Counted from the stretch's first letter, positions 52,575 to 62,415 are shown. The stretch: 64,000 bases of DNA from Kineosporia rhizophila (GCF_021277265.1 NZ_JAJSOH010000004.1:62001-126000), one strand, 5' to 3'. Notes: a model not told the origin generated them from the sequence alone. Numbers and translations are program-made.

Positions 52575-53006
52575 TCAGGACGAGAGCAGCGCAACCAGCT
52601 TGTCGAGCTGTTCGTTGGTGCCCTGCTCCATCATCGGGAACATCTCGTCGGTGGCCTCACCGACGAAGTGCTGCACCAGCCGGGTCTTTCCGCCGTCGTC
52701 GCTGAGGGTCACGGTGATCTCGCCACCGCCCAGCCCGCGCTGGCCGCCCCAGCCGTAGACCAGTTCGTCGATCGGCCGCAGCGAGCGGATGGTCATCTCC
52801 GAGGGGTACTCGTTGCCCTCGCCGTCGACCATGGTCAGGTTGAAGGCACCGCCCTCGCGCAGGTCGACGGTGATCTTCTCGACCGGGGTGTGCAGGCCCT
52901 GCGGGCCCCACCAGCGGGCGAGCTGCTCGGGAACCGTGTACGCGTTCCAGACCAGCTGCTGCGGCGCGTCGAAGGTGCGGGTCAGGGTGAGCTCACGGGT
53001 GGGCAT
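52575..53006 (-). CDS. SRPBCC (AHSA1-type) protein
   Basis: A 143-residue START/SRPBCC-fold protein. LTRTFDAPQQLVWNAYT begins the domain, followed by RWWGPQG and the AHSA1-like end VQHFVGEATDEMF. Its ATG shares a base with the stop of the ArsR gene (TGATG). ArsR-AHSA1 pairs are very common in actinobacteria; the second protein probably binds a hydrophobic ligand, which is not identified here. Confidence 0.88.
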   Translation of the reverse strand: MPTRELTLTRTFDAPQQLVWNAYTVPEQLARWWGPQGLHTPVEKITVDLREGGAFNLTMVDGEGNEYPSEMTIRSLRPIDELVYGWGGQRGLGGGEITVTLSDDGGKTRLVQHFVGEATDEMFPMMEQGTNEQLDKLVALLSS

Positions 53007-53350
53007 CAGGTGTTCTCCTTCGGGTCGGGGTTCTGCAGGGCCTTGAGGTGGGCGTCGAGCCGGGTCCAGCTCTCGTCCCAGAACTGCCGGTAGCGCTCCA
53101 GCCAGCCGGTCGCCTCCTGCAGCGGCTGGGCCTCCAGGTGGCACGGACGCCACTGCGCCGTGCGGCCGCGGGAGATGAGGTTGGCCCGCTCCAGCACCTT
53201 CAGGTGCTTGGAGACGGCCGGGAGCGTCATGTCGTGCGGAGCGGCGAGTTCGCCCACGGTCGCCTCGCCCTCCATCAGCTGGGCCAGGATCGCCCGCCGG
53301 GTCGGATCGGCCAGGGCGGCGAAGGTCAGGCTGAGCTGGTCGGTGGCCAC
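53006..53350 (-). CDS. ArsR family regulator
   Basis: A 114-residue winged-helix repressor: FAALADPTRRAILAQLMEGE then TLPAVSKHLKVLERANLISR as recognition helix. No metal-binding cysteine pair is visible, so it is of the SdpR-like type that travels with AHSA1 proteins. GTG 53350 has AAGGAGGG upstream. Direct repeats in the promoter suggest autoregulation, and it shares the divergent region with phzF. Confidence 0.9.
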   Translation of the reverse strand: MATDQLSLTFAALADPTRRAILAQLMEGEATVGELAAPHDMTLPAVSKHLKVLERANLISRGRTAQWRPCHLEAQPLQEATGWLERYRQFWDESWTRLDAHLKALQNPDPKENT

Positions 53351-53368
53351 GACCCTCCTTACTTCACC

Positions 53369-53393
53369 GATTGGTTAATCAACTGATTGGTAA
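53369..53393. promoter_or_regulatory. Candidate ArsR operator
   Basis: GATTGGT occurs twice, 16 bp apart (53369, 53385), and TTGGTTAATCAA (53371-53382) is a near-palindrome. This AT-rich patch is just upstream of the ArsR start. Confidence 0.5.
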
Positions 53394-53479
53394 AGTAGCA
53401 GCCGGTGAAGACGGACACAAGGCCAGAGACGCCGGATTGGCCGTGTCGCCCCAGCACCGCCGACGGCACTGTGGTGAGC

Positions 53480-54310
53480 ATGCGCAGATTCGCCCAGGTC
53501 GACGTGTTCACTTCCCAGCCGGGCCGGGGGAATCCGGTCGCAGTCGTCCTCGACGGCGAAGGGCTGTCGACCGAACAGATGCAGCGGCTGGCCAACTGGA
53601 CCAACCTGTCCGAGACCACGTTCGTGCTGCCGCCCACCACGGCCGAGGCCGGCTACCGGGCCCGGATCTTCACCACCAGCCGGGAACTGCCCTTCGCCGG
53701 GCACCCGACCATCGGCACCTGCGCCGCGCTCCTGGATGCGGGGTTGCTCGAGCCGGGTTCGTCGTGGGTCCAGGAATGTGCCGCCGGTCTGGTCGAACTC
53801 CGGCTTTTGGACGGGGGTGCCCTGGCTTTCGCGGCCCCGGCACCGGTGTCGGAGGAACCGTTCGCGGACGAGGAGCTGTTCCGCCGCACCCTGGGCGGGG
53901 TGAAGGCGGACCAGCCGACGATCATCGGGATCGGCCCGCGCTGGCTGACCGCCCGGGTCACGATCGACGACCTGAACTCGCTGGAGCCGGACCGCCAGGC
54001 CTACGCCGAGCTCGCGGCCCACACCCCCGACTTCACCCTCTACGCCGTGGACGAGACCGGTGACCTGCACGTGCGCTCGTTCTTCGACGACGGCAACGGC
54101 CTGACCGAGGACCCGGTCTGCGGCAGCGGCAACGCCTGCGTGGCCCGGCACGTGCAGCTCAGTGGTCTGGACATCGCGCTGGGGTCCGGGTATCAGGCGT
54201 TCCAGGGCCGGCACCGGGGCCGGGACGGGCGGATCTCGGTGGCTCTGGGGGAGCAGAACTGGATCGGTGGCGAGGCCGTGGCCGTGATCCGGGGCACGAT
54301 CGCGGTCTAG
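53480..54310 (+). CDS. PhzF family phenazine biosynthesis-like isomerase
   Basis: A 276-residue protein of the PhzF/DapF superfamily. FAQVDVFTSQPGRGNPVAVV opens the first half; the catalytic Glu is in LSETTFV. TTSRELPFAGHPTIG and EDPVCGSGNAC are the twin family motifs. Most members catalyse unknown isomerisations, and no phenazine genes are near. ATG 53480 is preferred; a CACTGT hexamer seven bases upstream may be a weak leaderless promoter. Confidence 0.9.
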   Translation: MRRFAQVDVFTSQPGRGNPVAVVLDGEGLSTEQMQRLANWTNLSETTFVLPPTTAEAGYRARIFTTSRELPFAGHPTIGTCAALLDAGLLEPGSSWVQECAAGLVELRLLDGGALAFAAPAPVSEEPFADEELFRRTLGGVKADQPTIIGIGPRWLTARVTIDDLNSLEPDRQAYAELAAHTPDFTLYAVDETGDLHVRSFFDDGNGLTEDPVCGSGNACVARHVQLSGLDIALGSGYQAFQGRHRGRDGRISVALGEQNWIGGEAVAVIRGTIAV

Positions 54311-54346
54311 GAGCCGGGGCACCGGGAGGTCTTTCGGGCCGGCTCG

Positions 54347-54352
54347 TAGCAT
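54347..54352 (+). promoter_or_regulatory. -10 hexamer of the DUF2071 gene (leaderless)
   Basis: TAGCAT, seven bases, ATG at 54360. Confidence 0.5.
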
Positions 54353-54359
54353 CGTCGGT

Positions 54360-55127
54360 ATGGACATCGAGGCCGTCACGCCGCTGGCACCGCGCCGGGT
54401 TGGGCGCACCGTGTTCACCCAGACCTGGGCCGACCTGACGTTCCTGCACTGGGCCGTCGATCCGGAGCGGGTCGCGCCCTACCTTCCGCCCGGTGTCCGT
54501 CCCGACGTGATCGAGGGGCAGACCTACGTGGGACTGGTGCCCTTCCGCATGCGCGGCGTGGGTCTGCTCGGTTCGCCGGGCGTTCCGTACTTCGGAGACT
54601 TCCTCGAGACAAACGTCCGTCTGTACTCCGTGGACGACAAAGGACGGCGCGGGGTCGTGTTCGTGAGTCTGGACGCCGAACGTCTGGTGCCGGTTCTCGT
54701 CGCCCGCGCCGCACGACTGCCGTACTTATGGTCCTCCATGGGGTACGAGCGCAAAGGTGACCTGGTCACGTATACCTGCGCCCGACGTCCGTACGCAGGA
54801 AAACTGGCCACGAGCGCAACCGTGCGCCGCGCGGGAGTGGGCGGCGCCCAGCACACGGCCACCTCGAAGATCTCCGTGCGGGTCGGCGGCCGGGTCGAAG
54901 CACCCTCCGAGGCGGAGAACTGGATGACCGCGCGCTGGGGGCTGCACCAGTCCGGCTACTACTGGCCGAACGCGCACAAGACCTGGCCGTTGCACCGGGC
55001 AGTGCTGGAGCAGTTCGACGACCAGATTCTGAGCGCCGCGGGTTTCGCCGACCTGGCAGTGAGAAACCCCGACAGTGTGCTGTTCTCACCCGGCGTGCAC
55101 TCGGTCTTCGGTCCGCGGCTGAAGTAG
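54360..55127 (+). CDS. DUF2071 (YqjF-like) protein
   Basis: A 255-residue soluble protein. DLTFLHWAVDPERVAPYLPPG followed by TYVGLVPFRM and ETNVRLYSVDDKGRRGVVF are the DUF2071 hallmarks, read in separate short segments. The fold resembles acetoacetate decarboxylase, but activity is unknown. It stands alone between phzF and the siderophore locus with its own leaderless-type promoter. Confidence 0.87.
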   Translation: MDIEAVTPLAPRRVGRTVFTQTWADLTFLHWAVDPERVAPYLPPGVRPDVIEGQTYVGLVPFRMRGVGLLGSPGVPYFGDFLETNVRLYSVDDKGRRGVVFVSLDAERLVPVLVARAARLPYLWSSMGYERKGDLVTYTCARRPYAGKLATSATVRRAGVGGAQHTATSKISVRVGGRVEAPSEAENWMTARWGLHQSGYYWPNAHKTWPLHRAVLEQFDDQILSAAGFADLAVRNPDSVLFSPGVHSVFGPRLK

Positions 55128-55215
55128 CCCGCACGAATACCCGAGCGCCGGTCGGCGGGCAAGGGTCTTCGGGGAACGGGCTTGTCTCACTTCGGCTATG
55201 TCTTCCGGGTAGCGA

Positions 55216-55234
55216 TTAGGGTAGCCTCACCTAA
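55216..55234. promoter_or_regulatory. Iron box (IdeR/DmdR type) before the hydroxylase gene
   Basis: TTAGGGTAGCCTCACCTAA closely matches the TTAGGTTAGGCTAACCTAA dyad bound by IdeR/DmdR1. It lies 86 bp before the start codon and overlaps a likely -10. Iron repletion should shut this operon. Confidence 0.88.
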
Positions 55235-55319
55235 GTAATGCGGGCGCTACGCCCGGCCATGCTCGGTGCACCCACTGCGACGACGCGCCCGGCTCGCGGC
55301 GCGTCCCGGAGGAACCTAG

Positions 55320-56729
55320 ATGACCTCGCTGTCTGCCGACGGATCGGCCACGGGAACCGTGGACGACCCGGACCGTCCGATCTACGACCTGATCGGGATC
55401 GGGTTCGGCCCGTCGAACCTCGCGCTGGCCATCGCGGCGGTGGAGCACAACGACGGGGCCGGCGACGCCGAGCGGGTGGCGGTGCGGTTCTTCGAGCGTC
55501 AGCCCACCTTCGGCTGGCACCGTGGCATGCTGCTGGACGACGCCACGATGCAGGTCTCGTTCCTCAAAGACCTTGTCACCCTGCGCAATCCGGCCAGCCA
55601 GTTCAGCTTCCTGGCCTACCTGCACGAATGCGGCCGGCTGGTCGACTTCATCAATCACAAGACGCTCTTCCCGCTGCGGGTGGAGTTCCACGCCTACCTG
55701 GAGTGGGCCGCCGCGCGGGTGGCCGACCTGGTCGACTGGGGCCACGAGGTGGTCGCGCTCGAGCCGGTGCTCAGTCACGGCGAGGTGGTCGCGGTCGACG
55801 TCACCGCCCGCGAGCTCACTCCCGACGGCGACGGCCGCGAGGTCACCTACCGCGCGCGCAACGTGGTGATCGGCACCGGTCTGCGACCGCGCTTCCCCGA
55901 GGGCATCTCCGGTTCCGAGCACGTCTGGCACAACCACCAGCTGCTGCACCGGGTCGAGGAGATCGACGCGGCCTCGGCCAAGCGGTTCGTGGTGGTGGGG
56001 GCCGGGCAGAGCGCCGCCGAGGTGACGGCCTTCCTGCACGAGCGGTTCGCCGACGCCGAGATCGTGTCGGTGTTCTCGCGGTACGGCTACAGCCCGGCCG
56101 ACGACAGCCCCTTCGCCAACCGCATCTTCGACCCGGCCGCGGTGGACGACTTCTTCGACGCCTCGCCCGAGGTCCGGCAGATGCTGCTGAACTATCACGC
56201 CAACACCAACTACTCGGTGGTGGACGGGGAACTGATCGAGGAGCTGTACCGGCGTTCGTACCAGGAGAAGGTCAACGGCCGTGAGCGCCTGACCATGCTG
56301 AACGTCTCCCGGGTGGAACAGGTGCGGGAGCAGGCCGGTCAGGTGGCGGTCACGGTGCGCTCACTGACCAGCGACCGCCGCGTCGAGATCGAGGCAGACC
56401 TGGCCGTTTTCGCCACCGGCTACGACCCGGTCGACCCGAGGCCGCTGCTCGGCGACCTGGCCGGGCTCTGCCCGACCGACGAGAACGGCCGGCTGCGGAT
56501 CCGCCGTGACTACCGGGTGGAGACCGCCCCGGGCATCCGGGCCGGCATCTATCTGCAGGGCGGGACGGAGCACACGCACGGTCTGTCCTCGTCGCTGCTG
56601 TCCACCATCGCGGTGCGCGCGGGCGAGATCCTGAGCTCGGTGGTCGGCAACGTCTCCGCCGAGGTGGACGAGCCGTCGGCCGGTGGGGCGAAGGCCCCGG
56701 TGGCGGCGCTGCGCCAGTTCCTGCGGTAG
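55320..56729 (+). CDS. L-ornithine/L-lysine N-monooxygenase
   Basis: A 469-residue flavoprotein of the SidA/PvdA/IucD family. It hydroxylates the side-chain amine of ornithine or lysine with FAD and NADPH to make the hydroxamate group of a siderophore. FAD motif IGIGFGPSNLALA lies near residue 25, SFLKDLVTLRNP near 80 and NADPH motif VVVGAGQSAAEV near 225. FATGYDPVD follows near 365. The sequence around NHKTLFPLRVEFHAYLEWA favours ornithine, as in actinobacterial enzymes (inference). CGGAGGAAC gives a good ribosome binding site. An iron box lies upstream and the NRPS gene follows by six bases. Confidence 0.92.
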   Translation: MTSLSADGSATGTVDDPDRPIYDLIGIGFGPSNLALAIAAVEHNDGAGDAERVAVRFFERQPTFGWHRGMLLDDATMQVSFLKDLVTLRNPASQFSFLAYLHECGRLVDFINHKTLFPLRVEFHAYLEWAAARVADLVDWGHEVVALEPVLSHGEVVAVDVTARELTPDGDGREVTYRARNVVIGTGLRPRFPEGISGSEHVWHNHQLLHRVEEIDAASAKRFVVVGAGQSAAEVTAFLHERFADAEIVSVFSRYGYSPADDSPFANRIFDPAAVDDFFDASPEVRQMLLNYHANTNYSVVDGELIEELYRRSYQEKVNGRERLTMLNVSRVEQVREQAGQVAVTVRSLTSDRRVEIEADLAVFATGYDPVDPRPLLGDLAGLCPTDENGRLRIRRDYRVETAPGIRAGIYLQGGTEHTHGLSSSLLSTIAVRAGEILSSVVGNVSAEVDEPSAGGAKAPVAALRQFLR

Positions 56730-56735
56730 TCCACG

Positions 56736-59700
56736 GTGACGGCCGCCGAGGTCCTGCCGCTGACCCCGCTGCAGGAGGGGCTGCTCTTCGAGGTCCAGCA
56801 CCGCGCCGACGACACCCCGGACGTGTACACCGGTCAGCTGGTGCTGGACCTGCAGGGTGAACCCGACCCGGCCCGCTGGCGCTCGGCCGCGCAGGGCCTG
56901 CTCGACCGGCACCCGAATCTGCGGGTCGCCTTCCAGCAGCTCCCGAGCGGCGAGAACGTCGCCCGGGTGGAACCGGACGTGGCGCTGCCCTGGCAGGAGA
57001 TCGATCTCGGCGCGTTGGCGGCCGCCGGGCACGGTGCGGCCGCAGTGGAGCAGGAACTGGCCGGGTTGCTGGAACACGACCTGCTGCGCGGTTTCGACCC
57101 TTCGCTGGCCCCGCTGGCCCGGGTCACGCTCTACCGGCTCGGCCCGGCGCGCCACCGGCTGGTTCTGACGTATCACCAGCTGCTGCTCGACGGCTGGTCG
57201 ATGCCGGTGCTGCTGGACGAGCTGCTGGCCCTCGCCGACCCCGACGGGGTTCTGCCGGGCGCCGGGCCGGACCATCGCCGGTATCTGGACTGGCTGGCCC
57301 GGCGCGACCAGGAAGCCGCCGGCACGGTCTGGGCCCAGGCGCTCGCCGGTCTCGAACACGGCACCCTGGTGGGCGCCCGGGGCTCGGGCGACCGCATGGC
57401 GCCCACCCAGTTGCCCGGGCACGTGGTGGCCGAGGTGGAGGCCGGGCCGCTGCTGGCCTTCGCCGAGAACGAGCGGGTCGGCCTGGACACGGTGGTGCGC
57501 GGGGCCTGGGCGCTGGTGCTCTCGGCGCTGACCGGTTCGCTGGACGTGGTGTTCGGGGCCACCGTCAGTGGGCGGCCGCCCGAGCTGTCCGGAGTCGAGA
57601 AGATGGTCGGGTCGTTCAGCAACACCGTTCCGGTGCGGGTGCGGATCGATCCGGCGCAGTCGGTGGGTGAGCTTCTGCGCAATCTGGAGGCCGGGCACCG
57701 GGTGCTGGGTGAGCATCACCATCTCGGTCTGACCACGATCCAGCGTCTCGCCGGAGTGGGCGAGCTGTTCGACACGATCACGGTTTTCGAGAACCGGTCC
57801 CCGGCCGGTGACCTGCCGCGCTGCGTGGGTGACGTGGAGGTGGCCGGAGTCGCGGTCCGCGACGCGTCGCACTATCCGCTCTCGCTGGCCGCGCGGACGG
57901 GTGAGAAGCTGTTTCTGGAGCTGGAATTCGCGGCCGACCGCTTCACTGCCGATGCAGCCCACGAGGTGTTGCAGCGTCTGGTCGGTGTACTTCGGCAACT
58001 GGGGCAGGCTAGTATTCCCTCAGCCGGGCGGCTCGACCTGCTCCTGGAGGGGGAGCGGGCCAAGCTGCTCGGCTCCTGGGCCCTGGGTGAAAACCCCGGT
58101 ACGCGGCCCGCAACCGTCCTTCAGGCCCTGAGTCGCCAGGCCCGTGCCACCCCGGACGCGGTTGCGCTGGTCACCGAGGTGCAGCGTTGGACGTACGCCG
58201 AGCTGGAGGAGTGGAGCAGCCGGGTCGCCGCCGGGCTGCGTCGCCACCATCACCACGACCTGCTGGGTGAGACGGTCGCCGTCTGCCTGCCGCGGGCCTG
58301 GATGCTGCCGGCCCTGCTGGCGGTGATGAAGACCGGGGCCGCCGCGCTGGCCCTCGACGAGTCCGGCCCCAGCGCCCGCACCTACCTGATGCTGTCCGAC
58401 GTCTCGCCCGCCATGGTCGTCCGTTCGGTGGAACAGCTCGAGAACGCTTGGTTCGCCGCCACTTCGGAACTTCCCCGGATCACCGGGGCCATGCCCGCCT
58501 ACGTGGTGCACACCTCGGGCTCGACCGGGGTTCCCCGCGCGGTGGTGACCACCCACGCGGCTCTGGGCAACCTGCTGGCCAGCCACCGGCGTCATCTGAT
58601 GAGTGCCTTTCCCGGCCGGCTCCGGCTGGGCCACCTGAACTCGTTCGGCTTCGACGCTGCCTGGGACCAGGTGCTCTGGACGGTGGCCGGGCACCAGTTG
58701 CACGTGATCGCCGAAAGCATTTCCCAGGATCCGCAGGCTCTGATCACCTACGTGGACCAGCACGGTGTGGACGCCCTCGACCTGACTCCCTCGCAGCTGG
58801 CCGAACTCGTGGGGGCGGGTCTGCTGGAGAGCCGGCTCAAGCTTCTCACCGTGGGCGGCGAGCCCATGGATCCGGCGCTGTGGCAACGTGTCTGTGCGGA
58901 ACCGGGCCTGCGCGTGCACGACCTCTACGGACCCACCGAAACAACAGTGGACGCGTACGGCTGGGTCAGTGACCGGGCCGGGCGGCGCAAGGCCTACCGG
59001 GTCGACGGCGTGCGGACTTATGTCCTGGACGAGTTTCTCCGCCCGGTTCCGGCCGGGGTCACCGGCGAGGTGTACGTGGCTGGGCCGGGTCTGGCGCTGG
59101 GGTATCTGAAGCGGCCGGGGCAGACCGCTGAACGCTTCGTGGCCGATCCCTTTCAGCAAGGTGAGCGGATGTACCGCACCGGCGACCGGGCGCGGTGGAC
59201 GGCGGGCGGGGTGCTCGAACTGGCCGGGCGCGCCGACCGCCAGGTCCAGATCCGCGGGATGCGGGTGGAACTCGGCGAGATCGAGGCCTCGCTCCGGGCC
59301 CTGCGCCTGGTGAGCCAGGCCGCGGTGGTGAGCGGCGAGGACGGTCGGCTGGCCGCCTACCTGAGCACCACCCGCCCGGCCCAGGCCGAGGAGATCCGGG
59401 CGGCCCTGGCCGGGCGCCTGCCCGCGGCCATGATCCCCTCGACGATCGTGATGCTCGACCGGCTGCCCCTCACCAGTCGCGGAAAGCTTGATCTGGCTGC
59501 GCTGCCCGCCGTCGCCGAAGCCGTTCCGGTGCCGCCCCGGACCGAGCGCGAGACGGCCGTGGCCGAGCTCTTCGCCGAGGTTCTGGGGATGGAACAGGTC
59601 GGCATCCGGGAGAACTTCTTCGCGCTCGGTGGGCACTCGCTGCTGGCCATGCGGTTGGCCGGGCGGTTGCGGGCGGAACTCGGGGTGAAGGTGGACGTGC

Positions 59701-62201
59701 GGGACATCTTCGCCGCGCCCGACGTCGAGCGGCTTTCCCGGCGGCTGCCGGTGCGAGGGCGCGCCGACCGCCCCCGTCTGCAGGCGGCCTGCCCGCGGCC
59801 GGAACGGGTTCCGCTGTCGTCGGCCCAGCAGCAGTTCCGCATCGAGCACGGGCAGACCCTCACCCGGCCGACCGCCTGGCGCCTGATCGGGCCGGTCGAC
59901 GAGCCGGCGCTGCGCCAGGCAGTGGCTGATCTGGCCCAGCGACACGAGATTCTGCGCACGGTGGTCACCGAGCACGGGGGTGTGTCGTACCAGGTGTTGC
60001 AGGCTGAGCTGCCGGCGCTGCGGGTGGTCGAGGCAAGGCGGCCCGAGTTGAAGGCCCTGATCGATCAGGAGTGCCGCTACTGCTTCCGACCGGATGTCGA
60101 GACGCCGCTTCGGGCGACGCTTTTCCGTGTTGCTGAGGACGAGCACGTCCTGGTGGTCGTGGTGCACCACCTGGCCGCTGACGACCGTTCCGTGCCGATC
60201 CTGCTCGGCGACCTCTCGGCCGCCTACTCAGCTCGCTCCCGAGGCCGACTTCCGCAGTGGGCCCCGCTGCCGGTGCAGTATGCCGACTTCGCGCTCTGGC
60301 AACGTGCGCTGGAACGCAACCAGGCAACGTCCTCAAAACAAAAGACCTACTGGAAACGGCATCTGGACGGAATGCCGCAACAACTGGCCCTGCCGGCCGG
60401 TCGGCCGGGAACGGATCGTAGCGGTTTCGCGGGTGGCGCCGAACCGTTCCTGATCGAGCCGGATCTGGCCGTTCGGCTGCGGGAGGTCGCGGCCGAGCAG
60501 GACAGTTCGATGCTCATGCTGATCCAGACGGCCGTGGCCGTACTGCTGGCCAAGCTCGGAGCGGGCGAGGACATCCCGCTGGGCTTCCCGGTCGACGGGC
60601 GTCCGGAGACCGCTTCGGAGCAGATGGCCGGGGCCTTCGCGAGGGTGTTGCCGCTGCGGGTGAACGCTTCCGGAGATCCGGCCTTCACCGCTCTTCTGGC
60701 TCAGGTGCGCGACACCGCGCTGGCCGCGCTCGACCGGCAGGACGCCCTGTTCGACCCGCCGCAGTCCGCGGTCACGGTGACCTGGTGCGGGCCGGAAGAC
60801 GGTGCGCTGCGGCTGCCCGGACTCTCGTGCCTGCCGGTTCGCGTCGACCGCACGACCTGCCGGGCCGACCTGGCCTTCGAGGTGGGCGATCTCGGCCCGG
60901 ACGGTCTGGACGGCTCGATCGGCTATCGCAGCGACCGGTTCGACGCGGCCGACGCCGCGCTGCTGGGAGCCCGGCTGGTGCGGGTCCTGGAGCAGATCGC
61001 GCAGGCCCCGACCCGGCGGCTCAGCCAGTACGAGGCCCTGCTGCACGGCGAACGCGCGAAGCTGACCGGGGAATGGGCGGCCGGAGGTCCGGTGCCGCTC
61101 GAGACCATGGGCCTGACCGTCGTGGACCTGCTGGCGCAGCAGGCTCGTCGCTCGCCGCAGGCGGTCGCCCTGGTCACCGCCGAGCGCACCTGGACGTTCG
61201 AGGAGCTGGAGGCCTGGACCAACCGGGCGGCCCGGGTGCTGTTGTGGGCCGGTCCGTTACGGGGCCGGGTGATCGCGCTGAACCTCGACCGGGCCTGGAT
61301 GCTGCCGGCGGTGCTGGCCGTGCTGAAGACCGGGGCGGCCTGCCTGACCATCGATCCCGGACACCGGCCGGGCCTGCTCGAGGAGGTCCGGCCGGTTCTC
61401 ACCATCGATTCCGCGTCGTTGCTGGAAGGCGACGAGTCGGACGCCCCGCTGAGCGATCCGGACCGGGGCGGGAGGCTGGGGCCGGACATGCCGGCGTACC
61501 TGGTCTGCCCGCCGGGATCCGGAGGTGTGGTGGTGCCGCATGCGGCGATCGTGAACCTGGCCGCCTCGCACCGGGATCGGCCCGGAACGGAGGGGGCGCG
61601 CCGCCGGGTGGCTCTGGGAGCCTCGTTCGAGCAGGACTCGTGGTGGGAGCCGGTGCTGTGGATGCTGGCCGGGCACGAGCTGCACGTGCCCATCGAGCCG
61701 ACGGTGCGGTGGCTGCGGGAGGCGTCGGTCGACGTGCTCTGCACCACTCCCGCCGATCTCGCCCGCCTGCTCCCGGCCGGGTTGCTGGAGGCCGGGCTGT
61801 CCACGGTGCTGATCCATGGACGTTCGGTGGATCCGGCTGTCTGGCAACAGATGTGCGAGGCTCCCGGATTGGCCGTGCATCACCTGTACGGGCTGCCGGA
61901 GGCCGCGCTGGAAGGGTACGGCTGGCACGGTGAGGCCGGCGGTGGTCGGGCTGCCTACCGGCTCGACGGGGTGCGCACCTACGTGCTCGACGAGGCGCTG
62001 CGGCCGGTACCGGCCGGGGTGACGGGACGGCTGTACGTGGCCGGGGCGGGACTGGCCTACGGCTACGTGAACCGGTTCGCCCTCACCGCAGGCGCTTTCG
62101 TGGCCGACCCCTACCAGACCGGGCAGCGGATGTACCGCACCGGAGAGCTGGCCCGATGGTCGCCGGACGGAGTGCTGGAGGTGCTGCCGGGCTCCGGGTA
62201 G
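56736..62201 (+). CDS. Siderophore NRPS, C-A-T-C-A(partial), second A domain degenerate and truncated
   Basis: An 1821-residue peptide synthetase. Order: condensation 1 (about 1-430; YHQLLLDG near 146), adenylation 1 (450-930; HTSGSTGVPR near 590, YGPTET near 730, core Lys in TSRGKLDL near 914), carrier (LGGHSL near 966), condensation 2 (1050-1440; HHLAADD near 1142), then an adenylation-like domain. In that last domain the P-loop reads CPPGSGG, the A5 motif is LYGLPEAALE, and the protein stops at VLEVLPGSG just after motif A7. It lacks A8-A10, a carrier and a thioesterase. By hand alignment the first A-domain pocket has two extra acidic residues, suggesting a basic amino acid such as hydroxyornithine (weak inference). 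GTG 56736 follows the hydroxylase stop by six bases. Confidence 0.88.
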   Translation: MTAAEVLPLTPLQEGLLFEVQHRADDTPDVYTGQLVLDLQGEPDPARWRSAAQGLLDRHPNLRVAFQQLPSGENVARVEPDVALPWQEIDLGALAAAGHGAAAVEQELAGLLEHDLLRGFDPSLAPLARVTLYRLGPARHRLVLTYHQLLLDGWSMPVLLDELLALADPDGVLPGAGPDHRRYLDWLARRDQEAAGTVWAQALAGLEHGTLVGARGSGDRMAPTQLPGHVVAEVEAGPLLAFAENERVGLDTVVRGAWALVLSALTGSLDVVFGATVSGRPPELSGVEKMVGSFSNTVPVRVRIDPAQSVGELLRNLEAGHRVLGEHHHLGLTTIQRLAGVGELFDTITVFENRSPAGDLPRCVGDVEVAGVAVRDASHYPLSLAARTGEKLFLELEFAADRFTADAAHEVLQRLVGVLRQLGQASIPSAGRLDLLLEGERAKLLGSWALGENPGTRPATVLQALSRQARATPDAVALVTEVQRWTYAELEEWSSRVAAGLRRHHHHDLLGETVAVCLPRAWMLPALLAVMKTGAAALALDESGPSARTYLMLSDVSPAMVVRSVEQLENAWFAATSELPRITGAMPAYVVHTSGSTGVPRAVVTTHAALGNLLASHRRHLMSAFPGRLRLGHLNSFGFDAAWDQVLWTVAGHQLHVIAESISQDPQALITYVDQHGVDALDLTPSQLAELVGAGLLESRLKLLTVGGEPMDPALWQRVCAEPGLRVHDLYGPTETTVDAYGWVSDRAGRRKAYRVDGVRTYVLDEFLRPVPAGVTGEVYVAGPGLALGYLKRPGQTAERFVADPFQQGERMYRTGDRARWTAGGVLELAGRADRQVQIRGMRVELGEIEASLRALRLVSQAAVVSGEDGRLAAYLSTTRPAQAEEIRAALAGRLPAAMIPSTIVMLDRLPLTSRGKLDLAALPAVAEAVPVPPRTERETAVAELFAEVLGMEQVGIRENFFALGGHSLLAMRLAGRLRAELGVKVDVRDIFAAPDVERLSRRLPVRGRADRPRLQAACPRPERVPLSSAQQQFRIEHGQTLTRPTAWRLIGPVDEPALRQAVADLAQRHEILRTVVTEHGGVSYQVLQAELPALRVVEARRPELKALIDQECRYCFRPDVETPLRATLFRVAEDEHVLVVVVHHLAADDRSVPILLGDLSAAYSARSRGRLPQWAPLPVQYADFALWQRALERNQATSSKQKTYWKRHLDGMPQQLALPAGRPGTDRSGFAGGAEPFLIEPDLAVRLREVAAEQDSSMLMLIQTAVAVLLAKLGAGEDIPLGFPVDGRPETASEQMAGAFARVLPLRVNASGDPAFTALLAQVRDTALAALDRQDALFDPPQSAVTVTWCGPEDGALRLPGLSCLPVRVDRTTCRADLAFEVGDLGPDGLDGSIGYRSDRFDAADAALLGARLVRVLEQIAQAPTRRLSQYEALLHGERAKLTGEWAAGGPVPLETMGLTVVDLLAQQARRSPQAVALVTAERTWTFEELEAWTNRAARVLLWAGPLRGRVIALNLDRAWMLPAVLAVLKTGAACLTIDPGHRPGLLEEVRPVLTIDSASLLEGDESDAPLSDPDRGGRLGPDMPAYLVCPPGSGGVVVPHAAIVNLAASHRDRPGTEGARRRVALGASFEQDSWWEPVLWMLAGHELHVPIEPTVRWLREASVDVLCTTPADLARLLPAGLLEAGLSTVLIHGRSVDPAVWQQMCEAPGLAVHHLYGLPEAALEGYGWHGEAGGGRAAYRLDGVRTYVLDEALRPVPAGVTGRLYVAGAGLAYGYVNRFALTAGAFVADPYQTGQRMYRTGELARWSPDGVLEVLPGSG

Positions 62202-62415
62202 ATTCTCGCCACATTTGGATATTGCCTGCGGTACAAGTGTTTACGCTAGGATGAGCAGTACGTCGAGAAGGTGGTCGAACCTGATCGCGGCATCGCGCCG
62301 GGTCACGGGGGGAATGCCCGCGTCGAGGGGAGTGCTGGCCCCTCTGCGTCTCCCCGTGGCCCCGCCCGGTGCCGCAGTGCGGAAAGTCCCGTGAGAACGA
62401 CCATGGAGAAGAGCC

